Part shown: one piece after another, positions 1 to 5,948 of the stretch
Layout: every line of letters starts with the position of its first letter
Numbering within the stretch: position 1 is the stretch's first letter
Assembly: GCA_946886365.1 (NCBI GenBank)
Contig: CAMPIM010000127.1
Location: 1 to 8,507 of the forward strand
Origin: an uncultured Novosphingobium sp.
GTDB taxonomy: Bacteria; Pseudomonadota; Alphaproteobacteria; Sphingomonadales; Sphingomonadaceae
DNA length: 8,507 bases
Direction of reading: 5' to 3'
Notes under the pieces: model-generated
Told to the model about the DNA's origin: nothing
Database searches by the model: none
The model's input: only the letters and a program-made list of their open reading frames with translations
Translations under genes and position numbers: made by a program

Positions 1-478
1 GGTGCAGGCCGGCCGCGCTCGCCTCCTGCGCCATGGCGCGGGCGGTGCGTTCGGCAAGCGCGGGATCGAAGCTCGCCGCTTCCGCGAGTGGCACGGGGAA
101 GATGGTCTTGAGCCCATGGATGACGTCGCCCGCCAGCAGCAGGGGGATGCCAAGGCGGCTTTCCTTGACGGCGATGTCCTGCGCGCGGCGGGCCCCCGCG
201 ACGCCGATGCCGTTGAACAGGCAGCCTACCCGGCCCTTACGTACCTCTTCGGCCAGCCGTTTCTCATCCTGGATGCCGACTTGCGGGTTGGGCGGGTTGT
301 AAGGGCGGAAGCTGTCGGTGAGGCAGGTCATCTGCCCCGCCTTTTCCTCGACGGTCATCCGGGCGATGAGCGCATCGACGCGTTCCACCTCGGTCGCGGC
401 GAGCGCCCGGCCAGCAAAAGGAAAAGCGAAGGAGCCGGACAGGGCGGCAGCGAGGAAGTCGCGACGGTCGATGGTCAT
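1..478 (-). CDS. Glycoside hydrolase family 3 beta-glucosidase, N-terminal part (cut by window edge)
   Basis: This is the first 159 codons of a secreted beta-glucosidase or related exo-glycosidase; the rest lies beyond base 1. The protein starts MTIDRRDFLAAALSG. The twin arginines at residues 5-6, followed by a hydrophobic stretch and an ALA cleavage site near residue 27, form a Tat signal, so the enzyme should be exported folded to the periplasm. The mature part has the GH3 N-terminal barrel opening: IARMTVEEKAGQM at 38-50 and LLLAGDVIHGLKTIFPVPLAEAASFDP at 113-139. The latter is the BglX-type signature, with D118 and H121 in the sugar-binding region. The catalytic Asp nucleophile comes later in GH3 proteins and is not in view. 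The start is the only ATG that gives a complete Tat signal, although no strong ribosome binding site precedes it. The upstream neighbour on the same strand is the SMR exporter gene, with a GC-rich hairpin between them. GH3 membership is secure; the exact sugar substrate cannot be told. Confidence 0.9.
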   Translation of the reverse strand, partial: MTIDRRDFLAAALSGSFAFPFAGRALAATEVERVDALIARMTVEEKAGQMTCLTDSFRPYNPPNPQVGIQDEKRLAEEVRKGRVGCLFNGIGVAGARRAQDIAVKESRLGIPLLLAGDVIHGLKTIFPVPLAEAASFDPALAERTARAMAQEASAAGLH

Positions 479-505
479 TGCACGGCAGCGTAACGGATGA
501 TCGGT

Positions 506-523
506 GCCGGGCCAACGCCCGGC
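506..523 (-). terminator. GC-rich hairpin between the SMR exporter and the GH3 gene (possible terminator)
   Basis: A perfect 7-bp inverted repeat, GCCGGGC / GCCCGGC, encloses a 4-base loop. It lies about 40 bases after the exporter stop and 28 bases before the GH3 start. No T-tract follows on either strand, so it is not a classical intrinsic terminator. It could be an attenuating or mRNA-stabilising hairpin. The hairpin is seen directly; its role is inferred. Confidence 0.35.
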
Positions 524-562
524 TCCGCCATATGGTGCCGCCGTGCGATCAATCGGGGGCGA

Positions 563-883
563 TCAGCTGGGGGCGAACAGCTTCGTCCCCATGACGCCGA
601 TGACGATCAGCGCCATGAAACCGGCCTGCACCGGCGCGATGCGGTCGCCGAACAGGATCATGCCGCCGATGATGACGCCGACAGCGCCAAGGCCGGTCCA
701 GATCGCATAAGCGGTCCCGGCTGGAATCCCCTTCATCGCGAGGGCGAGCAGGCCCATGTTGAGGAAGCTCAAGGCGATCGGCACGGACGAAGCCTGCCAG
801 CTGCCAACGGTCGCCGCCCATTTGAGGCTGAGCGCCCAACAGATTTCGGTAAAAACGGCAATGCAAAGCACAAGCCACGCCAT
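563..883 (-). CDS. sugE: SMR-family exporter, SugE/Gdx (guanidinium exporter) type
   Basis: This 106-residue inner-membrane protein has four predicted transmembrane helices (about 2-20, 31-49, 57-77 and 84-103), the normal size for the small multidrug resistance family. Family members act as antiparallel dimers that exchange protons for a cation through one conserved glutamate. That residue is E13 here, within FTEICWALSLK. W16, K21, Y59-A60-I61-W62 and the KGIPAGTAYAIWTGLGAVG segment match SugE/Gdx rather than EmrE, which favours guanidinium export. Two binding-site positions differ from typical Gdx: residue 10 is Val (usually Gly) and residue 42 is Asn (usually Ser). Substrate preference is therefore less certain. 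The start is supported by AAGAAGGA at 893-900, nine bases before the ATG. The gene follows tRNA-Tyr by about 100 bases on the same strand and may be read from the same transcript. I saw no recognisable guanidine riboswitch upstream. Confidence 0.92.
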   Translation of the reverse strand: MAWLVLCIAVFTEICWALSLKWAATVGSWQASSVPIALSFLNMGLLALAMKGIPAGTAYAIWTGLGAVGVIIGGMILFGDRIAPVQAGFMALIVIGVMGTKLFAPS

Positions 884-964
884 GACGAGCGGTCCTTCTT
901 TTCAGACGGGCTCGGATGGAAAGCGCGCAGGCCGGAAACCCGAAAGAGGCGGCGCGCCATGAGG

Positions 965-985
965 GCCAGAGGCCAAGCCAGAGGC
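965..985. repeat. 9-bp direct repeat GCCAGAGGC abutting the tRNA-Tyr 3' end
   Basis: GCCAGAGGC occurs at 965-973 and again at 977-985, separated by CAA, giving a 12-base period. The second copy touches the tRNA's encoded CCA end. Each copy is also a short inverted repeat (GCC-AGA-GGC), so each can fold as a tiny hairpin in the tRNA trailer. This may relate to 3'-end processing or may be a remnant of a local duplication. No longer element is evident. Confidence 0.6.
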
Positions 986-1072
986 TGGTGGACAGGGCTG
1001 GATTCGAACCAGCGTACGGGAAACCCGGGCAGATTTACAGTCTGCTGCCTTTAACCACTCGGCCACCTGTCC
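986..1072 (-). tRNA. tRNA-Tyr (anticodon GUA)
   Basis: Read on the minus strand, this is an 87-nt class II tRNA with the 3' CCA encoded. The acceptor arms GGACAGG and CCTGTCC pair perfectly and are followed by A-CCA. The D-arm region reads GGCCGAGTGGTTAAAGGC. The anticodon loop CTGTAAA gives GUA, hence tyrosine. A long variable arm (CCGGG...CCCG) follows, as expected for bacterial tRNA-Tyr, and then the T arm GCTGGTTCGAATCCAGC. Nothing suggests a pseudogene. It is divergent from rlmB and upstream of the SMR exporter. Confidence 0.97.
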
Positions 1073-1123
1073 AGTGCCCTGACACGGTGGGCAAAACTGC
1101 CTTTTACCGCGCTGGAGGCGCGC

Positions 1124-1152
1124 TCAATGGCGAATGGAGGCTTGCCTGTCAA
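1124..1152 (-). promoter_or_regulatory. Candidate promoter for tRNA-Tyr
   Basis: On the minus strand a perfect -35 hexamer, TTGACA, at 1147-1152 is followed after 17 bases by CATTGA at 1124-1129. This would place transcription start about 45 bases before the tRNA. The -10 match is poor, so this rests mainly on the -35 box, spacing and position. Confidence 0.35.
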
Positions 1153-1178
1153 TGGCCGGATGTGAAAAGAGCGCTTCC

Positions 1179-1919
1179 ATGAAAAAAGGACATCGCGGCG
1201 CTAAGCCAAAAGGCAACTTCCCCCGCTTCTACGGTCGGCACGCCGTTATCGCGGCTCTGGCAAACCCCAACCGGGTGGTTCGGAAAATCTGGGGCACGCG
1301 CGACGCGCTCAATGCGCTCGACCTGCCGCCCGTGCTGCCCATCGTCTATGCCGATGTGGCGGACCTCGGCCGCATGGTGCCATCCGATGCGCCGCATCAG
1401 GGCATCGTCGCGGAGGTCGAGCCGCTGGATGACGTATGGCTGGGCGACGCACTTGAAGCGGGCGAGGACGACAGGCGGCCCGTGCTGGTGCTCGATCAGG
1501 TGACCGATCCGCATAATGTGGGCGCGATCCTTCGTTCGGCGGCGGCGTTCGACGCGCTGTGCATCGTGACGCAAGACAGGCATGCGCCGCCTGAATCGGG
1601 TGTGCTCGCCCGATCCGCGTCGGGCGCGCTGGAAATCGTGCCATGGGTGCGCGTGGTGAACCTCGCCCGCGCGCTCGATGAGATTGCCGAGGCGGGATAT
1701 TGGCGCATTGGCCTGGATGGCGAGGCGGACACGATATTGGGCGAGGCAATCGGCGAATCGCGTGTTGCGCTGGTGCTGGGCGCGGAGGGTGAAGGCCTTC
1801 GCCACAACAGCATGGCCCATTGCGATATTTTGGCTAAACTGCCGATCAGCCCGCGCATGGAGAGCCTGAACGTCTCCAACGCGGCTGCGATCGCCCTGTA
1901 CGCCGCCGCTAGCCGGTAA
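1179..1919 (+). CDS. rlmB: 23S rRNA (guanosine-2'-O)-methyltransferase, RlmB type (TrmH/SpoU family)
   Basis: The predicted role is S-adenosylmethionine-dependent 2'-O-methylation of a guanosine in the 23S rRNA peptidyl-transferase region (G2251 in E. coli). From the ATG at 1179 the protein has 246 residues. A basic N-terminus leads into the SpoU substrate-binding domain (FYGRHAVIAALANP at 17-30). The knotted SPOUT catalytic domain follows, with its three motifs: motif 1 at about 105-119 (N113, R119), motif 2 VLGAEGEGLR at 199-208, and motif 3 ISPRMESLNVSNAAAIALY at 223-241. The substrate-binding domain argues for RlmB over TrmH or TrmL. An in-frame ATG at 1134 would add 15 residues unlike the family. 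I prefer 1179 because it gives the usual Lys/Arg-rich start, although neither start has a strong ribosome binding site. The lipoprotein gene follows 51 bases after the stop on the same strand. Confidence 0.93.
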   Translation: MKKGHRGAKPKGNFPRFYGRHAVIAALANPNRVVRKIWGTRDALNALDLPPVLPIVYADVADLGRMVPSDAPHQGIVAEVEPLDDVWLGDALEAGEDDRRPVLVLDQVTDPHNVGAILRSAAAFDALCIVTQDRHAPPESGVLARSASGALEIVPWVRVVNLARALDEIAEAGYWRIGLDGEADTILGEAIGESRVALVLGAEGEGLRHNSMAHCDILAKLPISPRMESLNVSNAAAIALYAAASR

Positions 1920-1970
1920 CGGGGCACAAGGCGCGCCGCCTTCCATCGGCGCATGGGAACGGGGGACGAT

Positions 1971-2705
1971 ATGGCCGCATTTCTTCGCACCGCTGGCGCG
2001 TTAGCCTGCTGCCTGATGCTGGGAGCTTGTCTGGTGACGCCGGGCAAGTTCGAATCGACCCTTGATATCCGGGCGGATCGGCAGTTCAGCTTCACCTATA
2101 AGGGCGAGATAATCTCGTCCGACATGAAGGGGCTCGGCGCTCCCGGCAATGACCCTGTGGGCGATGGTTCGCCAGAGAAGAAGGACAGCGCTCTTCACAA
2201 GACCGCGATGCAGAAGGGCCATGAAGAAGGATTTGGCGGTGGCAGCGCTGCCGGTGACGAGGCGCAAATGCTGGCAATGGCTGCCGCGCTTTCGAAGGAA
2301 AAGGGATTTCGCTCGGCCCGCTATATGGGCAACCATCGGTTTGAGATCGACTATGCGATCAGCGGACGGCTGACCCACAGCTTCCTCTTCCCCTTCAACA
2401 GCGACGCGGAAATCGTCCTGCCGTTCGTCGCGATCGAGCTGCGCGGCGACGATCGGGTGCGGGTGAAGGCTCCGGGCTATTCCAACGGGTTCGACAAGAG
2501 CCGTGAGCCGATGGGGCAAAGCGGTTCTGGAGAGGACGCGTCAAAGGCGCTCGACGGCCACTTCACGCTGACTACCAACGCGGAAATCGTCAGTCAGAAT
2601 CAGGAGGAGGGCGCGCAAAGCACCGCGGAGGGCAAGCGGATCGTCTGGCGGATCACCCCGCTGACGAGCGAGGCGCCCATGGCGACGCTGCTCGTCAGCC
2701 GGTAA
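1971..2705 (+). CDS. Uncharacterised lipoprotein
   Basis: I do not recognise a named family. From the ATG at 1971 (preceded by GGGGGA at 1961-1966) the protein has 244 residues. It opens with a signal peptide ending in a clear lipobox, L17-G18-A19-C20, so it should be lipidated at C20. Leu follows the cysteine rather than Asp, which favours the outer membrane. The mature part begins with a beta-rich stretch (KFESTLDIRADRQFSFTYKG), then a Gly/Lys/Glu-rich, Ala-rich and probably flexible or helical stretch (about 60-105). More beta-rich segments follow (RYMGNHRFEIDYAISGRL, LPFVAIELRGDDRVRVKAPG, and a C-terminal KRIVWRITPL). The general pattern, a short lipoprotein with an N-terminal strand pair around 'Fxxx..lxxdgsfsfxYkG', recalls LppM-like domains, but this is only a resemblance. 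An upstream ATG at 1953 would add six residues without improving the signal. It may be co-transcribed with rlmB. Confidence 0.85.
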   Translation: MAAFLRTAGALACCLMLGACLVTPGKFESTLDIRADRQFSFTYKGEIISSDMKGLGAPGNDPVGDGSPEKKDSALHKTAMQKGHEEGFGGGSAAGDEAQMLAMAAALSKEKGFRSARYMGNHRFEIDYAISGRLTHSFLFPFNSDAEIVLPFVAIELRGDDRVRVKAPGYSNGFDKSREPMGQSGSGEDASKALDGHFTLTTNAEIVSQNQEEGAQSTAEGKRIVWRITPLTSEAPMATLLVSR

Positions 2706-2712
2706 AGGGCGC

Positions 2713-2722
2713 CCCGATCGGG
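2713..2722. other. Palindrome at the lipoprotein/ferredoxin tail-to-tail junction
   Basis: CCCGATCGGG is a perfect 10-bp palindrome in the 21-base gap between two converging genes. It could fold in either transcript and help end both, but there is no T-tract and the loop would be very tight. Presence is certain; function is a guess. Confidence 0.3.
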
Positions 2723-2726
2723 AGGA

Positions 2727-3044
2727 TCAGTCTTCCGGCGCGATGGTAACGCGCAGGCCGTCCAGATCGTCGTTCATCACCAGCTGGCACGACAGGCGGC
2801 TGCTCTCATTGCGATGATCGGAGCTGTCAAGCAGGTCGTTTTCGTCTTCGCTCAGCGCAGGCAGCTTTTCGGCGAAGGCGGGATCGACATAGACATGGCA
2901 GGTAGCGCAGGAGCAGCAACCGCCGCACAGCGCCAAAAGCTCGTCGAAACCGTTGTCACGAATAACTTCCATCACGGACAGGCCGCTGTCGCCCTCGACA
3001 GCCTGCTCTTCACCCGCACGGTTGACCACTATCAGTTTAGGCAT
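2727..3044 (-). CDS. [2Fe-2S] ferredoxin, adrenodoxin type
   Basis: This is a small soluble electron carrier of 105 residues, the usual length for the class. The cluster ligands are C40, C46, C49 and C86, with spacing C-x5-C-x2-C-x36-C exactly as in adrenodoxin and bacterial P450-type ferredoxins. The loop [15 protein letters not shown] and the later acidic stretch [10 protein letters not shown] are typical; the acidic stretch is the usual partner-docking face. Two extra cysteines, C43 and C44, sit inside the cluster loop. The start is the ATG at 3044, with GAGG just upstream; a TTG at 3059 would add five unneeded residues. No P450, ferredoxin reductase or isc genes are in view, so the partner is unknown. 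It is divergent from the DNA glycosylase gene. Confidence 0.93.
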   Translation of the reverse strand: MPKLIVVNRAGEEQAVEGDSGLSVMEVIRDNGFDELLALCGGCCSCATCHVYVDPAFAEKLPALSEDENDLLDSSDHRNESSRLSCQLVMNDDLDGLRVTIAPED

Positions 3045-3074
3045 GTACCTCGATCCCAAGATTTTCCACCGCCG

Positions 3075-3102
3075 CTCATAGGCGGGGGAGCCGATAAATC
3101 AA
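3075..3102 (-). promoter_or_regulatory. Candidate promoter for the ferredoxin gene
   Basis: On the minus strand, cTTGATT at 3097-3102 and TATGAG at 3075-3080 are separated by 16 bases. They resemble alphaproteobacterial housekeeping boxes (CTTGAC / TATAAT-like), and the implied leader is about 25 bases. The whole divergent gap to the glycosylase gene is only 76 bases, so both promoters must lie here. I could not pick a convincing plus-strand one. Confidence 0.4.
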
Positions 3103-3120
3103 GCCGGAAGCAAGCAGAGC

Positions 3121-3738
3121 ATGGTCACCACCTCCGAGCAGCTGCGCGAAAGCCTGGACGCGATCGCCGTCCTTGAACCCGGTTTTGCCGCCGCATTGGC
3201 GCGGGTCGGCTATCCCCTGCCGCGCGTGCGGGAGCCTGGATACGAGACACTGCTCCGCACTATCGTCGGTCAGCAAGTGAGCGTCGCTTCGGCCGCCGCC
3301 GTCTGGCGCAAGCTGGAGGCGGAACTGGGCGAAGGATGCGCGCCCGGCCAGCTGCTCTCCCGCGATTTCGACGCACTGCGGGCCTGCGGCCTGTCCCGTC
3401 AGAAGCAGGGCTATGCGCGTAGCCTCGCCGAACTGGTCACAAGCGGGCAGGTCGACCTTCACGCCCTGCCCCAGGATGACGAGGAGGCGATCACCCTTCT
3501 CACGCAGATCAAGGGCATTGGCCGCTGGTCAGCCGAAATCTACCTGCTGTTCGCCGAAGGGCGGCCCGACGTCTGGCCTGCGGGCGACCTCGCCGTACAG
3601 ATCGAGGTGGGCCGCATCCTTGGGCTTCCCGAACGGCCCAGCGAGCGCGAGACGCGAGCGCTTGCCGAACGGTGGCGGCCCCATAGGGGTGCTGCCGCGA
3701 TCATGGCCTGGCACCATTATAATACAGAGGTACTCTAA
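3121..3738 (+). CDS. DNA-3-methyladenine glycosylase II-like protein (AlkA branch, HhH-GPD)
   Basis: This 205-residue base-excision repair enzyme is expected to remove alkylated purines from DNA by cleaving the N-glycosidic bond. It has the HhH-GPD core: YETLLRTIVGQQVSVASAAAVWRKL at 41-65 (first helices, with the Gln-Gln typical of the branch) and the helix-hairpin-helix LTQIKGIGRWSAEIYL at 127-142. The catalytic Asp is D156 in WPAGDLAVQ, matching AlkA's essential Asp. There is no Fe-S cysteine cluster, so it is not of the Nth/MutY type. E. coli AlkA has an extra N-terminal domain that is absent here, as in many shorter bacterial homologues. GGAAG at 3105-3109 precedes the ATG by 11 bases. 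The next gene starts four bases after its stop, which indicates an operon. No ada gene or other adaptive-response gene is visible. Confidence 0.92.
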   Translation: MVTTSEQLRESLDAIAVLEPGFAAALARVGYPLPRVREPGYETLLRTIVGQQVSVASAAAVWRKLEAELGEGCAPGQLLSRDFDALRACGLSRQKQGYARSLAELVTSGQVDLHALPQDDEEAITLLTQIKGIGRWSAEIYLLFAEGRPDVWPAGDLAVQIEVGRILGLPERPSERETRALAERWRPHRGAAAIMAWHHYNTEVL

Positions 3739-3742
3739 ACCC

Positions 3743-3973
3743 ATGTCCCTGCCCCATGCCCGCTACATCGTCCTGGAACATGAAGGCGTCTGGAAGATCA
3801 ATCTCGACAACCGCTATTATGGCCCCTTCGCCACCCGCGAAGCTGCTGTCGAGAACGCGACCGAGACGGCGCGCAAGGCCGGGGATGGTGGCTACCCCGC
3901 GAGCGTCCTGCTGATGCAGGGAACCAAGTTCGATACGCTCTGGACCAACCAGGAAGACGCTGCGTCTTCCTGA
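3743..3973 (+). CDS. Small hypothetical protein, DUF2188-like
   Basis: This 76-residue protein has no signal peptide or membrane segment. The core, YIVLEHEGVWKINLDNRYYGPFATREAAVENATETARKAG, reads as strand-strand-helix. It resembles the small DUF2188-type fold, in which a 'gW.v......g.f.t..eA...A...a' pattern is common. The assignment is by resemblance only and no function is known to me. It starts four bases after the glycosylase stop and is surely co-transcribed with it. The ribosome binding site (GAGG at 3727-3730) lies inside the end of the glycosylase gene. Its last codons and stop form part of an intrinsic terminator, so the tail (QEDAASS) may be shaped by RNA structure rather than by protein function. 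Confidence 0.82.
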   Translation: MSLPHARYIVLEHEGVWKINLDNRYYGPFATREAAVENATETARKAGDGGYPASVLLMQGTKFDTLWTNQEDAASS

Positions 3974-3980
3974 CTTTTTT
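3950..3980 (+). terminator. Rho-independent terminator overlapping the end of the small gene
   Basis: CAGGAAGACG (3950-3959) and CGTCTTCCTG (3963-3972) form a perfect 10-bp stem with a 3-base loop, followed at 3975-3980 by six Ts. The stop codon TGA (3971-3973) lies in the descending arm. This ends the glycosylase/small-protein operon and separates it from the response regulator gene. Confidence 0.9.
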
Positions 3981-3990
3981 CGATTGTTGC

Positions 3991-4015
3991 GGAACCAGAT
4001 GGCGGACTGGACATT
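3991..4015 (+). promoter_or_regulatory. Candidate sigma-EcfG (general stress) type promoter for the response regulator
   Basis: GGAAC at 3991-3995 is followed after 16 bases by CATT at 4012-4015. The alphaproteobacterial general stress sigma factor EcfG is known to use GGAAC-N16/17-CGTT, so the -35 is exact and the -10 has one mismatch. The site is just after the upstream terminator and would give a leader of about 20 bases before the ATG at 4043. Confidence 0.45.
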
Positions 4016-4042
4016 ATCGGCTCCAGTTTCGCGGGCTGAGGC

Positions 4043-4480
4043 ATGAATAAGAAGGTTCTAATCGTCGAAGACGAAATTTTCGTCGCACTGGAGATCGAGC
4101 AGATCGTGGAGGACGCGGGTTTCGCGGTCAGCGCCATTGCCGCCGACCGTGAAAGCGCCCTTATGGCCGCTAATGACTGCGATATCGCTTTGGTGGATCT
4201 GAACCTGCGCGACGGGCCTACCGGGCCGGGCATCGGCATGGAGCTTGCCGCCCGATATGGCGTCCGGGTAATCTATGTGACCGCCAATCCCGCGCAGATC
4301 GGTGTCGCGGCCGAAGCCGCGCTAGGCGTTATAACCAAGCCCTTCCGCCCGCACAGCATCGCCGAGACGCTTCGCCTCGCAGCGTGTGAACAAAGGGACT
4401 TGGAGACAGCCGATATTTACGGCTTCACGCCATTTCAGTCAAAGCCCGGCTCATGGAACGGGATGGAATCCACAGGGTGA
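4043..4480 (+). CDS. Single-domain response regulator (REC only)
   Basis: This 145-residue protein is almost all receiver domain (about 3-115), with no DNA-binding or enzymatic output domain. The expected residues are all present: acidic pair D10-E11 (LIVEDE), phospho-acceptor D52 (ALVDLNLRDG), T80 (VIYVTANP) and K99 in ITKPF. It should therefore be phosphorylated, and would act by protein contact or as a phosphate sink. The C-terminal tail after about residue 118 (including [11 protein letters not shown]) is unlike the receiver fold. Its last 56 bases overlap the 3' end of the histidine kinase gene on the opposite strand. Adjacency to a HWE kinase suggests the two belong to one pathway, as with the small receivers around PhyR/EcfG or LovR systems; this is inference. 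The T80-A-N segment is not the FAT GUY variant seen in SdrG-type regulators. Confidence 0.92.
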   Translation: MNKKVLIVEDEIFVALEIEQIVEDAGFAVSAIAADRESALMAANDCDIALVDLNLRDGPTGPGIGMELAARYGVRVIYVTANPAQIGVAAEAALGVITKPFRPHSIAETLRLAACEQRDLETADIYGFTPFQSKPGSWNGMESTG

Positions 4481-5948
4481 TCACCAGTCCTTCAGGCCGC
4501 CAGTCACGTTGCATTCGTCCGCCCAATTGCCGCTCGGCACTTAGCGCCATGAGGCGGCTGCCGAAGCCTTCATGGCTCGACGGCTTTACTGGTGGCCCGC
4601 CTTCTTCCCGCCATTCGATGCAGATGTCCGCGTCCTCGTACCGGACATCGATATGGACACGCCCCGAAGGCACGGAAAGTGCACCATATTTGGCTGCATT
4701 GGTCGCCAGCTCATGGAAAAGCAGCGCGAGCGGCGTGGCCGAGCGGTCATCGATCGCGGGATCTTCGCCGGAAAACACGATGCGGCTTTCCCCTGCATCG
4801 GTATAGGGCGCGAAGATTTGCTCCAATATGCCGCGCAGGCGACCTTGCCGCAGATATTCGTCACCCTCAGCGCTGTGCGGACGAATGAAGTCATGCGCGC
4901 GGCCAAGCGCCATGATCCGGTCGCGCAGATCATCTGCCACCGGGCGGATCGCCGGGTCTTCACGCGCCGATAGCCCAATCAGACCCGTGATCACCGAAAA
5001 GATATTCTTGATCCGGTGCGACAGTTCGTGCGCGATGATCTCGCGCTCTTCCATCATGAGCTTCTGCTCGTGAATTTCCGTGCAGGTGCCGATCCACCGG
5101 GTGATGCGGCCTTCATCGTCGCGGATGGGCAGAGCGCGGCCTAGCGTCCAGCGATATTCGCCGCTGTGATGGAGCAGCCGATATTCTATCTCATACGGGT
5201 CGCCGGTTTGCAGCGAATGGCGCCAGCACTGCCACGCGCGTTCGCGGTCGTCCGGGTGAAAGTTGCCGTTCCAGCCATCGCCATCCGTCGAATGTTCGGC
5301 CGCGCCGGTATATTCGTACCAGCGCGCGTTATAATAATCATGATAGCCGTCGGGCAGCGTGGACCAGACCATTTGCGGCATGGTGTCGGCCAATGTGCGG
5401 AACAGCCGGTCGCTTTCCGCCACCGCCTCGGCATCCTTGACCTGCTGGGCAATGATATCCTGGTCGCGACGGCGACCTTCCAGTTCCATCATCACCTGGC
5501 GCGCGAGCAGGGAAAGGCCCTGACGTTGAAGCGATGTAAGGTCGTCGCGCGGCTTGTCATCGATGATGCAAAGCGCGCCCAGCGGCACACCTTCGCCATT
5601 GAGCAACGGCGCCCCGGCATAGAAACGGATATGCGGCGGGCCGGTCACCAGGGCATTTGTGGCAAAGCGTGGATCGGCGCTGGCGTCCCGCACGACGAAG
5701 ATCGCGCCATCCTGCATGGCATGCGCGCAAAAGGAGAGATCGCGCGGCGTTTCTTCCGCATCCAGCCCGGTGCGAGCCAGGAAGCGCTGGCGTTCGTCCT
5801 CGACAATGCTGACCAAAGCGATCGGCGCTTCGCAAAGCGCGGAGGCGAATTCGGTTATCTGGTCCAGCGTGCGAAAACCGCCGGCATCCAGATCATAGCG
5901 CGCCAGTACGGCCGCGCGATCCGTCTCCAGCCCCCTGCCGTCAGCCAT
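4425..5948 (-). CDS. Soluble GAF-PAS sensor histidine kinase, HWE family
   Basis: From the ATG at 5948 the kinase has 507 residues and no membrane segment, so it is cytoplasmic. Domains in order are a GAF domain (about 20-155, with the SFCAHAM and [21 protein letters not shown] pattern), a PAS fold with PAC tail (about 180-295, ending [13 protein letters not shown]), and the kinase core. The H-box [19 protein letters not shown] carries phospho-acceptor H311. The N-box [13 protein letters not shown] has the family's H412, and WRE (W446, E448) is the third hallmark that gives HWE its name. No LOV cysteine or phytochrome chromophore motif is seen, so the input signal is unknown. The start codon overlaps the murA stop by eight bases, indicating coupled translation. 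Extending upstream into murA adds residues unlike the family. Its likely partner is the convergent receiver gene, with which it shares 56 bases at the 3' end. Confidence 0.93.
   Translation of the reverse strand: MADGRGLETDRAAVLARYDLDAGGFRTLDQITEFASALCEAPIALVSIVEDERQRFLARTGLDAEETPRDLSFCAHAMQDGAIFVVRDASADPRFATNALVTGPPHIRFYAGAPLLNGEGVPLGALCIIDDKPRDDLTSLQRQGLSLLARQVMMELEGRRRDQDIIAQQVKDAEAVAESDRLFRTLADTMPQMVWSTLPDGYHDYYNARWYEYTGAAEHSTDGDGWNGNFHPDDRERAWQCWRHSLQTGDPYEIEYRLLHHSGEYRWTLGRALPIRDDEGRITRWIGTCTEIHEQKLMMEEREIIAHELSHRIKNIFSVITGLIGLSAREDPAIRPVADDLRDRIMALGRAHDFIRPHSAEGDEYLRQGRLRGILEQIFAPYTDAGESRIVFSGEDPAIDDRSATPLALLFHELATNAAKYGALSVPSGRVHIDVRYEDADICIEWREEGGPPVKPSSHEGFGSRLMALSAERQLGGRMQRDWRPEGLVITLWIPSRSMSRALTEMA

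Noticed and set aside
884..985. Guanidine riboswitch ahead of the SMR exporter
   Set aside because: Only about 100 bases separate the gene from tRNA-Tyr. I saw neither the ACGR-loop hairpin pair of guanidine-II nor the conserved core of guanidine-I or -III. A covariance-model search would be decisive.
1149..1946. Open frame of 265 codons on the minus strand opposite rlmB
   Set aside because: It fully covers a confidently identified gene in antisense and has no recognisable motif.
4043..4480. FAT GUY-type stress response regulator
   Set aside because: The segment after beta-4 reads YVTANPAQIG, with the normal Thr and no F-A-T-G-(G/Y) motif, so this is an ordinary receiver.
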